Counted from the first letter of the stretch, positions 48,113 through 61,795 are shown. The stretch: 64,000 nt of DNA from Trichoplusia ni (GCF_003590095.1 NC_039489.1:4712001-4776000), one strand, 5' to 3'. Program-made: numbers and translations. Notes: generated by a model from the sequence alone, not told the origin.

Positions 48113-48829
48113 AATTTGTCTCTCTCATAGGAAGGGTTATTCTCCGACATAGACAAATGGATTAATATTCTCCATTCGCTTTTCGCATGCGAATAATCTG
48201 TTCGTTTATTATTCACGTCTACAAACTCACACGTACTCATGTTCATACGAATTTTTCTTTTACCATTTTTTTGTAATAAATAAAGATTACCTATGGATTT
48301 CTTTGTTTTACGCTTCTGAGTTAAGGGATGGGCATGGGAGGAATGTAATGCTGAGCTAGTTTATTTGTCGAGTGTTCTATTTTCTTATTTTTGGACCAAT
48401 TTTGTTTTTTGGAGTATAGTTAGTCGGTTTGTTTTTTCAATTATCTTTACTAAATGTCACAATTGATAGTACCAATGTTGATTACGTTTTTTTTATTTAG
48501 TTGTGTTTTCTTACACTTGGTGGTGATTCCTTCAGTCTTTATTTTCAAGTTCAATAATGGGATATCTAAAAGCCAAGTTATTCCGTAACTTTTTTAAATA
48601 ATAATTAACCCTTAAAGGACTACACTATTCTCATACTACACTATACCTATTTTCCATAGATTTCACAAAGTACAAATATCTTCATCTTAATAATAATTAA
48701 TTGCTTTAATCCTTCGTACTTCGAAACTCTATCCTCATTAGCGATATTTTAATGAAATAGTTTCAAAACACATTCCATTATTATAAATATACACGTGTAT
48801 CAGATAATACAAGCAAATGGATTTCAACC

Positions 48830-48995
48830 GTTTGATAAGGTTGCGAGTTCTCCCAAAGGACCTACCACGAGATCTTGAAGTACATCTCTAGCATTTGTTA
48901 AAGCGAGATAGCATTATACACAGCATAGAAAGGCGACTCGCTCCCACAGTGAATGGTTTAACTTTAAGAGATCATGGTTAGTTCTCAGTGAGTGT
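48830..48995 (+). repeat. Family C repeat copy
   Basis: GGACCTACCACGAGATCTTG, AAAGCGAGATAGCATTATAC and GCGACTCGCTCCCACAGTG are in order. It helps define this family. Confidence 0.5.
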
Positions 48996-48999
48996 TAGG

Positions 49000-51240
49000 T
49001 GTCAACCCTAACTTTTCAATTAATCTTATCTTGAAACGAAACGTGGCTCAAATTTTATGGATGACTTATGCGCTCGAGTTCATCCAGAGTGTGCTGTAAT
49101 TACTATCTGTTTGGATTCGCTTCTGAATGTAATTTGAACTAAAATCTTTGGTGAGTATGGCTTTGATTGTGTTGGAGATGATAGTGAATCTTCGGCCTTG
49201 TCACGTGCCAAGCTATGTAAGAGATGTTTACAATTTTATCAAGAGTACATTTTTATTTTTCTCTTCGTACGATAGGTGTTAGTTAGATTGTTAAACTGCC
49301 GGAAGATATCTGTTTTAGCTTAACACACATTAAAAAAATAGGTGTCCTGATTTCCTCAGCGTTGTTAGCGAGTGACAATTACCTAGTTGTACGTAGGTAG
49401 ATTAATTCGAATCCCGCATTCTTGGCATTTTGACAGAATTGACGACTTAAGAGAGTGGCTAGCGCTGTCGGTTAAATTAAGAAAAAGGATTTTACTGACG
49501 TATGCGAAAAAGGGAAGCAAGACAAAGTGAGACAGTAGCAGGTTACGTTACGAAGCGGTATACCCTTCCATAAAAAAGTATATTAAACAAAATTTAAATG
49601 TCTACTAATTTAAAAAAAAAACACAAAATCTGTCGCTAATATTCTAATCACTTACGTAATTAATTATACCCATATTTTAACGTAATCTCGCTCTTAATAA
49701 CGCTCACCATAGGAGTATCTCACCCCTAACTAATAATTAAAAGTCGGCACGTACATCGTGCCTGCTTCTGCATAAATAATATATTGCTATTTACGTCTTA
49801 CGAGGTGAAAACGGGCTTACAGAATAACAGCGCTCAGTTTAAGATATAAAACGTGCTTAAAAGTGTCGGGTTGTGTTTAGAAGACGTTTTCGAGGAAGGA
49901 GTCAACGACTTTATCCCAAAAAGTTGGAGAGTTTGAAAAAAAAATTGGATCTCCCAGTCATTTTTACACTTCCGTACCATAAAGACGTACGTGGAAACTA
50001 ATAGGTAGAGCTCTTCTGTCTGTTACCAGGATGTACCTCATTAATCATGATGGGTAAACGCAGATGATAATAGCTAACTGTTGCCGCTATATCAAATAAT
50101 AAAAACAATTGCTAAACGACGGCTGTTGACCTATTGTCCATCGGAAAGGAACTCTCTATATTGCAAGACTGACTTAACCAGTATTTTTTTACGCAATGAT
50201 AAGCGGACAAAAGTGTGATCCTCAAATGCTTGTTTTGAGTCTAGTTAGGCTCTAGCTATCGAGAAGAAATCGTTCAACAAGATTCACAACCCATCACGCT
50301 GTCTTTTCAAATTAAGTATTCTCTACTAAGTATACCGTCTTGGTGTCTTTTTATACTATCGTGGTAAAAGTTTTCAATTTACGATATTTCTGAGTTTTGT
50401 TTAAACATGTTCTTGATTCAATTAGGATCTAAAGCTTAAAGGTTTATGTTTCGTAGAGCAAAGGCCTTGAAACTCAGAGTTCTTTACCCTCGTGTATCAG
50501 GTATCTCTTCCAAGAAATAACGAAGGAATTAAATTGCTTATTGTTGAAAAGAGGATTTAATATTTTTGGGTTCAATGTACTACCTATAGAATCACGATGG
50601 AGTTGTTATCTAGCCGCAAGAACCTACCATTTACCTAGAGTACCGTAAGTAAACTTGCACATACAAAATCCAATTGATTTATTATCACTGTAAAATGTAA
50701 TTTTTTCAACTCACCTATGTATATTTTGAACTCATCTTACCATTAAGCCCGCTTTATCAATAACAGACACGGAAAACAAAAGATTCATAAAAAAAAATCA
50801 TTTGAAAATACGTCAAGCTCTTCGTTACATTAAGATCTCAATCACCATAAAACAACACTAAACACTCACGCAAAACGATTCAAAACATAAACTACTAAAG
50901 TCAGTACATAAAGACCACACTCAGACATAATCGTAACACCAAGAAATCCCGGATCAATAAAACAAAACGTGGGTACACTCAGGCAATCCACGGACACTAT
51001 TGTGACTGCATCTAAGATCCTTGCATCGCTATAAACCGATAACGGGGTAACTTCTCAGTCGTCATAAAGTTTAGACCAGTGCGACATGAGTTCGGAACAC
51101 AAGATACTGTTATACACTCCAGCTGGTAGTTTGTACTTGGATATGAGGCATGTGCGGAAGGACCAAACTGTGTGGGGCAGAAGGACTGTATTGTTTGAAG
51201 CTGGTCTTTTGGTGCTAAGTTTGTTTTGTTTTTATTTAAT
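49000..51240. other. Intergenic DNA with one Family B trace
   Basis: A Family B piece lies near 50018-50190 (TGTCTGTTACCAGGATGTAC and CTAACTGTTGCCGCTATATC). No coding pattern was found, including the 62-codon frame at 51086. Confidence 0.4.
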
Positions 51241-51252
51241 TGGGATTCTTAA

Positions 51253-51421
51253 GGTGACTGGCCTGTTGTTCTAGTCGTTAATGACCCAGACTTCTATACC
51301 GGAGATCGCGGGTTTTCCTGCCCAGGAAAAATAATTATGTGATAAGCACGATCATTTGTTCTGTGTCTGGGTGTAATATCTATGTAATGTATGTATTTAG
51401 AAATAAATAAGTATGTATATC
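51253..51421 (+). repeat. tRNA-derived SINE, near full length
   Basis: GGTGACTGGCCTGTTGTTCT and TAGTCGTTAATGACCC are in the A-box region, GATCGCGGGTTTTCCTGCC is the B-box region, and the body ends TAAATAAGTATGTATATCAG, the standard end of a common lepidopteran SINE type. Confidence 0.65.
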
Positions 51422-51429
51422 AGTTTTGT

Positions 51430-54400
51430 AGGACTCATAACAGGAGCTTTGCTTATTTTGAGGCTAGATGGCATTGTGTGACAGTTGTGGAAAATTATTA
51501 TTGTTAAGATATTAAATTACCGATTCATTAAAAATAGCCTAGTTATAGATTGAGATTGTCAAATAAAAACGTTGTGAAATTTGGCAAATCTTTTGTTCTT
51601 AGTTACCAAAAATAAAGCGATGCAATAATGTAATAAACCGCACAATTTGTTGAACAATTGTTGTGTGCAGTTTGTGTTCTGCGGTTTCTGGCAGACTTGG
51701 CGATCCCACTTTAGAATGTCGTACAGACGACTTCAAGGCTGCACTGCAACTATATATACGTAAGGAAACAGGCGTCAGCTTGCTTCTGTTTGCTCTTATT
51801 TATTAGACTAGGAAACAACCTCTTAACTACTTTTATGGGTAAATAGGAATGTTGTTTTGTATTCCGCTTTATCTCTTAAACTTTTCAATTCAATTCCATG
51901 CTTTATGCTACATAGGTGGTAATTAAGTTTATAGCTCAATTATGGACGCTGTCGGGAATAGCAAAAATAGGAGAGAGGAGGAATTTGCTAAGTAATATAT
52001 TTTTATCTAAAATAGCAACTTACTGTTACTTTATAAAACTTCCAAATAGATTTTGTTTTTTTATTTATACGCAAGCCAATGTATGTTAAAGTTAAATATG
52101 TAACAAATAAGTAATCTACATACATTGAAAATGTGCCTTTTCTAAAATGATGAAATCAATATTCTTCTGAAATATTGTGAATACATGCAAATATCTGGTC
52201 CTTAAGTCCGCACACTTTTACTATTGCATTAATAAACTTATACATCAAACTAATATGATAAAATATCAATTAAATTTGTTCTAAATCACTTGGAATATAC
52301 TTGAAAGTTAAGATATTATAACAACCTCAAAGACAAGTCTAAGCTATTATAAGTTTAACTGATGTGGAATGACTTTGCCACTTACGCATAAACTACTAAC
52401 TTGTTAAGAAGGACAATTAATCAAGTTAGGAGTTGCAAATACATTTGTAACAATATAAGTCATAATTAAGTACGAAAAAATATCAACAAAAACATAAAGA
52501 AACCGGTCAAGTGAGTCTTACTTGTGACTCTAAGGATTAACCAAACCATTAAGTAACGGTATTGAAGTTACTTTTGAAATTGAAAAACAGAAATCTTGCT
52601 GAAATAAATTAAAATGTGCCAGTTCTACTAAGAAATTCTGTTTCCTAGACAAATTAGATGTAGAGGTCAGTAGCTCCAAGCAAAAAGCAGATTTCAGCAG
52701 AATTCGGTAAGACTCGAAGCTGACCTAAATTAATTAATATATCTAGGAAAAATGATATTTCATAATAATCGTAAATGATTTCATTTGCAAATAAAAAAAA
52801 ACATTTTGATAGAGCATACAATTAGGTATAGTCTACCTATTTAGTGAATGCCGTGATGGTCTTTTATAGCTATGATAAAGTATAGATACAACGTTGTTTA
52901 GCAGATAATGAAGGAGAAAATTATGAGGAAACCTGGATTCCAAATATATCAAACGCAAAGTTAGGCTATACTTCAACCTAAAAAAGGTGCCTGGCAGTGA
53001 GACATTCAAAGGCTGGTATACACTCCCCAGTATAGTGAACATGCCAATTTCCTCCCAAAAATGTTATGAACAAATCATTCTCAAAAGACGTTCCTACAAC
53101 GCAAATAACGACAGAGCAATATTACCTTAAACAGTATGACGCAGACAATTGCAGAAAAGAATAATTCCCGAAGACTTGTCGAGTCATGTCGCAATAACTT
53201 TCAATAGGGGACGAGTTGGAAATGTCCAATATTGCAGCGCCATCGCACCGCGTTGCTTGAAAATGAAAATACTCTAAGGGATGTAAAATTATGGAGCATA
53301 CAAGACGCTGTCGCTTGCCGAATATTAGTTACTTTATGTTCCCAGACTGAAATTATTGCTTTGTTTTTTCTTGCTATATTACAAAAATGTTTTTTTGCTG
53401 ACGGCTATTGTAGAAGTATGTTTTTTTCGGGGTAATGTAATCCTGTCAAAGTTCATCGTTTAAAGACATTTCATAAATATCGGGATTATAAAAAGCATAT
53501 TTGGATCTAACTAGCTAGGTAACCGGCCGGGCCAGCCTTCGACAATTGATTAAAATCATGGTCATCCCTGACCATTAGTAGATTAGGAAAGGTTTTAATA
53601 AAAATGTTGCAAATTTTTTTAGTCACCTTAAGCAGTGGTTGATGTAAAAACCTTCACGTTTAATATATTTATTTATAAAAAAATACCAAAACCTACTTTT
53701 AAAACCTAACGTAATAAGCTTATGATATACAGTGCCACAGCTGCGGAAAAACATTTTTAATTACACTCTACTCCTCAAAATCTATTTCCCGAAACTTTTA
53801 AACCTAAAAACCTTTTAAAAAATCGCTCCCACTTAATCCAACAAGCGACTAAGCAGTGATAAATATCCTGAATACTTTATAATACCACCACGAAACGTGA
53901 TCTGGACGGTGTCCAAGATCCAAAACAGTTGACTCTTGTTTTGTGACGCAAGTCAAGAGATTGGAGTCGGGGAGCTGAAAATAATGAGCGCGGAGCTTGT
54001 AATGTGGGGATGATGGTCGAAGGTTTTTGGTATTTAAAAGACGATTGATTTAATTTTAGATTGATTGATGATTGAGGTGAGATTGGAAACACCAGTTTGA
54101 AGGAGGTAAAGGAGAGTCAAAAGTAACAGAAGAACTTAATCCTTAGTAGGTTGAGGGTTTTAAGAATGATGATGAATAAAGAACTGGTAGTTTCAGCTAG
54201 TTTCTTGTACCTTACATCAAGTGTGTTAATCACATTTTTTAGGGATTTGCTTGCTTGCTATTAGAGCTTAAAAATAGGGTCTCCCACCACGTTTTAAAGT
54301 AATATTATAATGATTAATTCAGATTAAAACTGTAATATACGGCGTAGTGTGGCATCTCCCTTCCATACTTGCAATAATATGACTTTAAGGCGTGGCGGTA

Positions 54401-54960
54401 GGACCCATGTACATTTGTGCTAAGTAAAGCAAGATGGCTTTAGCGTAGTGTCTCGTGCTGTCTTTTTGACACTGACTATTAGAATATAGAACTGAATTTT
54501 GACAACCAAAAAAATATTTCATTTTTGAATATTAACATTCTTAATTCATATTTTGATTTTATATTGTCCTCATTTATTTCATTATCCTCCGCTCAGTTTA
54601 ATCATTATTATTAAACACTTATCAACAGTCACAGTTTTCGTTCAATTATTAATGTCGTCAAAATTTCAATAATTTTAAGCACGAGTTTCAGAAATGTACT
54701 GTTAATTAAATACATTTTAATTTATTCCATTGATAGCACAACGTTTCAACATGAAGCAATGTATACAGAAGCTTAAAACTTGAAGCACTTATTCGAATTA
54801 CGTCGAATATACGAGAAAAAACTGAAAACTTGATCGTCCGAACTCAAACATGGAGTTACACAAAGGCAGCTGATCTCTTTGACTGATACACGATGCGAAA
54901 GTATTAGCATTTGGGTAGTAATGAGAAACATAGAAGAATAAATTTGAGAACAGAAAGTCT
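51430..54960. other. Gene-poor AT-rich DNA
   Basis: One Family B block sits near 52504-52545. Several 60-70-codon frames exist on both strands; none shows a motif, splice pattern or repeat relation. Confidence 0.4.
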
Positions 54961-55125
54961 TTTATTCGTTGTGAAAGCGTGATAGTGCTCTACATAATAT
55001 ATATATCGACGTCTTGCTTTCAAAAGTACAGTAATATAACTTTAAGTAGTGGTAGTAGGCCTACACATGGTTCAATTCATCTATGCACGCGGCGCTGTGT
55101 GCGTGCGGTTGTGAGTGACATCATT

Positions 55126-55490
55126 CATTGGCCTAGCCTTTTTCCAACTATGTTAGGGTCGGCTACCAGTCTAATCGGTTTCAGCTGAGTACCAGTGTTT
55201 TACAAGGAGCGACTGCCTATCTGACCTCCTGAACCCAGTTACCTGGGCAACACGAAACCCCTTGGTTAGACTGGTTGTCAGACATTTCAAGCTTCTGACT
55301 ACCTGTAACGACTGTCAAAGATGTAGGAATAACAGCCGGGACCCACAATTTAACGTGCCTTCCGAAACACGGATTAACTCGCTATGACACAGAAGGTCAT
55401 CCATCTACGGACATACCGCGTCAAGCATAGCTTAACCTGTGAGCGTTTCACTTATGCGGTTATAGCTTAGCCACGAGGTCCTCGTGTGTG
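55126..55490 (-). repeat. 5S-SINE, fullest copy
   Basis: On the minus strand it runs GAGGACCTCGTGGCTAAGC, GCTCACAGGTTAAGCTATGC, CCGTAGATGGATGACC, CGTGTTTCGGAAGGCACG, GTCTGACAACCAGTC, GTAGCCGACCCTAACATAG and GGCTAGGCCAATGAATGATG. About 365 bp. It shows the longer head missing from the 23.3-kb copy. No certain flanking duplication. Confidence 0.8.
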
Positions 55491-55494
55491 TGAC

Positions 55495-57300
55495 ACTGAT
55501 ACAAAATTGAAAACTGTATTGTTAAACGTCACTGTATATTTACAAGTGTTTCCGACAAATGGTTCGATGCGCAAAGATAAGTTCTATCGACTATGAAGCA
55601 ATTAAAGAAATTACTTTTGAATACAATTTAAAAAATTGCTTGAAAATAGAAAACAGAGAATACGAAATTTATCAATGCTTTTGCATTTTCATATCAATGA
55701 TCTTAAGGCAGTTTTCTTTGAATAGAGAATTGAGTTAAATACAGAAAGCAAAACCTTCTTCAGAAAAAAGTATTATTTTTTGGGTTCCGTACTCAAAAAC
55801 GTAAAATTCAGAACAATTTACCCAGATAATTATGCATTTGCAAATTAATTAGTTACCTAACCAATTTTTCATCACCGTAAATGTACGCAAAAATCTGTGT
55901 CGCGCTTGACGGTACATATAAGCATTCCGTAACTTCATCATATTAATACTCAGACCAGCATCCAATAGCCGCTCAGTGATTAAATTTGTTCGTAAAAGAT
56001 TAGCGGTAACTTTGACTCGGGGGTAATTAAGACTCTTTCCCCGCAATATGTACGAACATTCGGGGTAAGTAGGTAAGCTCCAACCTTTGTATTACGATAT
56101 ATTGAACCGTGAAGTTTTGCGTTTAAGTATTGAACTACACAGTTTGTTGCTGATTTTTTGTTTGGATTCGGTTTTATATTTTTTTTTAACAGCATGTTTG
56201 CAAATCGTATTCACATTTTTCCTTTTTTATACATTTGTTGAATTCACATGTTTTGGGCATGTAATTCATAAAATTTGCCCGTTTTAGATTTAAGTTGTTC
56301 TTTTAAAGAAAATTCTGTCTAAAAAAATTGTCCTCAACATAGTGAAAAGGTTTGCTACAAGATTAGACTTTCGCTCCATTGTTGTCATATAAATCGCACA
56401 TCATACATCTACCAAAAGTAATTATAGCAAACAAAGCCTAAGGGACAGATAATAAAACACATTAGTGACCACAAACGCACCGTCATTAATTCATCTTGGA
56501 ATCTTATGCCATAACACCTCATAGTCCCCGCAAAGCTGCAAACAAACATTCAAACGCAAACCTTAATTTCACATTACACAGAGTACAATTTACAATGTCA
56601 ATTTTTTAGGATAGCTTGCTTATCGCGCGTGGTCCTCTGCTTCAGCAATTTGAATCTTTGAGCTATTAAGTTTCAGTTCAAATTTGAATGGTGAATTTTC
56701 TTCTTGCGGGTATAGAAGTCAGCTTCGAACGAAGGCACGTAATATGACGTCATTGAATGTACATCCTAACCTCATAAACGATGGTTTCTAGCCATTATAA
56801 TAACTATTAAAATAATGCATATTTCCACCACAATAGCTTCTCAAGTATTTTGGGTCGGTTTCGGTACAAATTACTTGAAATGAGTATTATTTGAACGTAA
56901 ACTATACGTTTATGATAATGTCTGTGAGTTATGGTGGTCTAAAATTCATGTTTATAATAACATGGATATGGAAATATTCGGTGATAGTTTATGTGGGGAT
57001 ATGTTATCACTTTTGAAACGCTGAACCAATCATGTCTTATGACTTATGGCGTGATTACTTACCTAACTTTGACCACTTTTTGTAGCTTAAAATCAAGAAC
57101 CACCGAAGAGTTCCGTTCTGAAATATGGTTTTTGTATATTCTGATGACTGTGTTTTAATGGTCCGAATCGAGAACCTTCGAACATTGGTGCACACACAAG
57201 AATTGGTACTTAGGAACATCTGAAAGAAAACTGAAGATAAATGATTAAAATGTACCTTATGTTTACTTTGAATAAGGATATCTACAATCCTACGCGAAAG
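55495..57300. other. Intergenic AT-rich DNA, nothing recognised
   Basis: Overlapping frames on both strands near 55849-56287 are mutually exclusive and featureless. Confidence 0.4.
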
Positions 57301-57309
57301 TTTTTATAT

Positions 57310-57430
57310 ATGGATGTTTATTCCTCTTTCACACAAAAACCGCTGAACCGATTTAGACGAAACTTGGTACACAGATAGTTTATAATAGGATAGTTTTTAT
57401 TCCTTTTTTGTTCCTGTGGGATCATTTTCT
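57310..57430 (+). repeat. Retroposon-like repeat piece, ACTTGGTACACAGATAG family
   Basis: CTGAACCGATTTAGACGAAAC and TTGGTACACAGATAGTTTAT recur at 58995-59045 and, inverted within a longer unit, at 61690-61730. Confidence 0.6.
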
Positions 57431-57601
57431 TTTTAACAACAGTTAGTATAAGTATAAAGCTTATCACAACGATAACACGAGAGCTTCTTATAATTACAGT
57501 GTGGTGTATGGCGTCGCCAGAATTTTTCCATGATCGCCCTCTCCCAAAACTTTGTCTTAAACATACTGTGAATTTGATCCGGTGACTATGTTTTAGGGTG
57601 A

Positions 57602-57796
57602 GATACAAGGTGGACAAAAACAGTGACAGAATGGAGGTGGCCAGTGGGCAAAAGAAAGAAAGGGAGGCCATACAACAAATGGGAGGAAGAAATAAAGCGC
57701 ACAGCAGGTCCAAAGTGGATACAAATAGCTAAATCCAGGGAAAGCCGGCTCGATTTGGAAGAGGCCTTTACCCACAGAGGGGTTCTTACGAAATAA
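57602..57796 (+). pseudogene. RTE-type LINE reverse transcriptase C-terminus
   Basis: A 64-codon segment running to TAA. WTKTVTEWRWPVGKRKKGRP (residues 4-23), NKWEEEIKRTAGPKWIQIAK (25-44) and LDLEEAF (50-56) match the conserved end of insect endonuclease/reverse transcriptase LINE proteins. An in-frame TGA lies directly upstream, so only this end is open: a 5'-truncated retroelement relic. The antisense 131-codon frame over it is a shadow. Confidence 0.75.
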
Positions 57797-58969
57797 CTTT
57801 AATTATTTAAAACCTAAAAAAAAACAATTACATTTCCTCACTGTTGCTAACACAACTGGTTAACTTTGTAAACCATTTTTTTTTTTGTTCTGCAAGAAAT
57901 ATTTTTATTTTTTATTGTTATTATTATTTTATTTATTACAAGGTGGACAAATCTGTTCTTAATTTTAATGAATTGAAATCAAAATTAAATTGTAGATGAA
58001 ATAAATGATAATCAATAATAATTCTTGAACAAATCTTATATTAGTCACGAAAATTGCTAGCAAAGAGACTTTTGCTAATATAACCCTAAATTTCACAAAA
58101 AATATCTGAACATACATCTAATACAAATACCACAGTATTACCCTTAACCATATTTTATACCTCAAAAAACAATAAAACTGTTGTTATAAAACTCATAGCC
58201 ACCCTAATCCGGACACCACCATTTCCTACTCGCGAGCTTACACAAGCACCAAGTTTCCTTCCTAACTTCTCGAAAAGAAAAAATAAGACCGTTTTCAACC
58301 GTCTTCCGTTAATTTAAAATAGGACCCTCTTTGGGAGATCATTATTTTTTTTATTATGTTTTAGATTGTCAGAGATTTTTCTTTTTTTAAATTGAGCATG
58401 TATGAGCTGACGGATTTTGTGGAGATTTGTGTAAAGAGGTTTGTTATGGTTACTTTGATCTTTATTATGTTTAATTATTTGTTTGAATTTTATCAATTAA
58501 CTGTATGTAATTAAATGTTGTGTCTTGAAAGGGATGTTTATGAAATCTGATTTCGAATCTCCTGATAACGATTTTTATTTGCGGATCAAAAAAATTACAT
58601 ACAATAATCTCTTGACATGAGTTGAACAGTTTACAAATTAATTTTAAAGGTAAGTTAAATAAAAAAAAATCTCAACATGAACCATTAATCGAAAAGTTTA
58701 TCATCTTCCAAAAATACTGAAACAAAATATTTTAAAAGACCAATAACAATACTTGAATATTGCATCAGTATTGCAAATCTATAGCAGAATTCTCGGAAAA
58801 GCCACAGGCAGAGACAGTGGAAAACAAGGACATGAATAATGTAGCATAGAAAACTTATAGTACTTGAAGAGTTTGCGTTGTATCGAGTTATATAAGTGCG
58901 ATAGTGGATAGTGCTGGATAAGGTGGTTTCAGACTGGCGGTTTGGACCCTAACTTTAGAATGATAGAGT

Positions 58970-59070
58970 ATAAAAAACGTTTGTTCCTCTTTCATGCAAA
59001 AACCACTAAACAGTTTTAGACGAAACTTGGTACACAGATAGTTTTTAACCAGGATAAACACATAGGATAG
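58970..59070 (+). repeat. Second copy of the ACTTGGTACACAGATAG repeat
   Basis: TTCATGCAAAAACCACTAAAC, GACGAAACTTGGTACACAG and AACCAGGATAAACACATAGG are in the family's order. Confidence 0.6.
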
Positions 59071-59074
59071 CCGC

Positions 59075-59170
59075 ACACCATCACCCCCCCGCTCTGCAGC
59101 GCGTCAGGCTTGGTTCTTCTGGTCGTGGTTGTGGTAGTGGATGGAGCCACCCTCTTAACATATTCAAATA
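59075..59170 (-). other. GC-rich patch that could encode a Thr-rich segment
   Basis: About 90 bp are much richer in GC than their surroundings. The minus strand is open and reads VAPSTTTTTTRRTKPDALQS. Weak splice-like AG and GTGATG words bracket it. It could be a stray exon, a piece captured by a transposon, or chance. No neighbouring exons were found. Confidence 0.2.
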
Positions 59171-59367
59171 TGTACATGCTTGTATGGAAAGGCGCTTTTT
59201 TGGGCGGTTTCAGACTACCTTCTTTGGAAACGTGTTAAAGTTCGTTTTTGATCGGTAATTTCAGCAACTCGTACAAAAATTCACGAGCTTTAAATCAGTA
59301 TGAATATAAGTTGCAGGAGAAAAAACTTTTATCTCGACTTTCGCAGGTTTATTTAGATATTGGCAGG

Positions 59368-59425
59368 TAGTGGTTTCTTTTGCCTACGCGAATGTTAGAC
59401 ATTGAAATGAAACTACTATTATGGA
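59368..59425 (+). repeat. Second copy of the Penelope-like remnant's left border
   Basis: GCGAATGTTAGACATTGAAA followed by TGAAACTACT matches 27320-27350 exactly. The match also covers a GTGGTTTCTT word upstream. The rest is absent. Confidence 0.6.
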
Positions 59426-59429
59426 CTGA

Positions 59430-61610
59430 CTTTCCAATATATTTAGTCAAGCCGCCGACAGATCTCCAACCGGATCGATTTTGCGGATAGACCAGATTGT
59501 CTAATACATTTTTTTCGTTGCACAAATGAAGATAGCCGGCTTTAGGAACAAAGTAACGCTAGTCTAGAACCGCTGATGCACTCTCTACATCTTTTTTCAT
59601 AAAATCGATAAAACGCGATAAATTTATTTTTTGGTTTCTGAGATTGAACATAATATATTTGAACACGGTATGGAAACTCTATTGTGATATTGGACTTTGA
59701 TTTAAAGATTAATATTATAATGTCTTCTTTGGCTTTCTGGTGTAAGTTTATATTCTCATTTAACTCTGCTAAATGCGTTTGTCATATTTGTCATTACATA
59801 ATGAAATATAATTACTGTATTCGTGTATTTCTCGAGTAATTCTGTATAATATTTAAGTAATAACGTCTTAATTTTATCAAAGCAATTAGTTAATTAATCG
59901 GCTTGAATAGAGTAAATCATTTTGTAAAAATATACTAGGACCGAAAGCTAAACTAAACTGTATAAGTTGTGAACTTAAAAAGCACCACTATTGAAGCAAG
60001 TTTGTGTAAAGGAAAACACACTTAACATCATTATAAAGTAAAATACATTACTTCTAGTAAGAACCTTGCAACAAGCACTAACTACCCGCATTGTAATTTT
60101 TAATAACAAAGAAAACACTCGTTTACTCACAAACTAATTAAAAGTAAGCCAGTAAATAACTTGAACTTCTAGGATGAAACAAACTTCATTTTTTATTACT
60201 TAACGCTTGGTTCATCAATATTTACAACTTAAGAACTTACACCTGTTTTGAACTTTACTTTATTTCACAACTCAGTTTCAATAACTAGTCAAGTGCAAGT
60301 CGAACTCGCGATACTGAGGATTCTTTATAAATAGGCTTAAGAAAAACGTTTTTGTATTTATTGTTACAACATTTTTCAGTGCCTAAGACTGGGACAGAGA
60401 AATCTAGATTTATCGAGGATACGATTGGCGTATATATAATATAATTATACGATCGCGGTGGCGACACTTACAACATTTCAAATATATTTTTTACCTAGTA
60501 TTACATTATTATGATTACCAAAAATAATGAATCTGTCAATTGCATAATTCCATTTAGGGAATGAAAATCACGAGTCTCTCAAATCACCAGCTAAAGCGCA
60601 ATTAAATTAAATCGTATAATAACATATCTAAAATAAGAACATGTTTTTCTTTCATATAATATATTAATACAGCATGAAGGCCCCTTGTTTTCTTTCTGTT
60701 ATCCACCTTCGAAGTACTTACGAAAATCTGGTTGTAAATGAAACGTTTCTGGCAAAACAAACAGGGAGTAATCTGAAGGCTCGGAAAAACAGAAGGGGTA
60801 TATGCTAATACAATAAAGATGAAGTTTGTTTGTCTGTTTGTTTACTCGCTACGATTGATTTCGATCACTTAATTTTTGAGAACCAAACACGGTATTATGC
60901 AAAGGCGGTGTCACTGTTCAACAAGGATTTCAAGCAATATAATTAATTATAACTGCGAGAAGTTGATGCATTTGTTTTAGGAAACCCGTACCTGTACGGT
61001 AAAAATGGAATCCTATTACTAAGGTTTCCATGTCTGATCTATCTGTATGTTAGCTAGTTTTATCTCGTGAAAGGTGATAGAAATTCTTCAAATGAATAAT
61101 CACTGTTAAGAAACGTTATCAAACTTTTATTTTTAGCAAATCGTTGGCCTTTCGTAAAAATTGATACAGTTTAAATAAACTTCACAATTTTACAACTAAA
61201 TCAAATAACAAAAGTCAAAGAAAAAAGTTACATAACAATTTGTCTAACCGTACTAGACTCAGGCCAAAAAATATTTCTGTACATGAATCCCGAAGCTTCA
61301 ACAATAAGAAACAACTGAGTATATTTTCACCTTCACCGCCTCTGAAAACAATGAGTATTTTGAAACATTTGTATAAAATCTTCCCAACACCACCTTTGGC
61401 CCGACCTGTCATAACTTTGAACCCTCGTATTTTAAGTTTTCTCGAGCAATAACTTTTTCATTTGTTTTGTCTGTAAGTGTAATAGAAAATACAGGTGAAA
61501 ATTTAAGGTTAAAACTGTGGAATGTTGGAGTAATTGCTTACGTTTATGACAGTCTCGTGATGGTCTTTTGGTGTTTAATGGTTCAGCATGTAAATTAAAT
61601 ACTGCAAATA
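59430..61610. other. Intergenic AT-rich DNA, traces of repeats
   Basis: A Family B block in reverse lies near 60284-60330 (AGTCGAACTCGCGATACTGA). Otherwise nothing recognised. Paired frames at 61215-61452 are on opposite strands and featureless. Confidence 0.4.
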
Positions 61611-61616
61611 TGTCAA

Positions 61617-61795
61617 ATACTACTAATATTATTAACGTGAAAGTCTGTAAGTATGGATAGATATTTGTTGCGCTTTCACGCAAAAACTACTGAACTCATT
61701 TGGACGATATTTATTACGCAGATAGTTTATAATCTTGATTAATAAATAAGTTTTTATCCCCGGGCGTAGCCGCTGGTAGCAGTTAGTAAGTGATA
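61617..61795 (-). repeat. Complete-looking short retroposon-like repeat
   Basis: On the minus strand it starts TAACTGCTACCAGCGGCTAC, passes AACTATCTGCGTAATAAA and TTTTTGCGTGAAAGCGCAAC, and ends CACGTTAATAATATTAG. The head resembles Family A, and the middle is the inverse of the 57310 repeat, so these may be one superfamily. Confidence 0.6.

Noticed and set aside
57318..57713. 131-codon minus-strand frame
   Set aside because: It is antisense to the RTE LINE C-terminus and a repeat.
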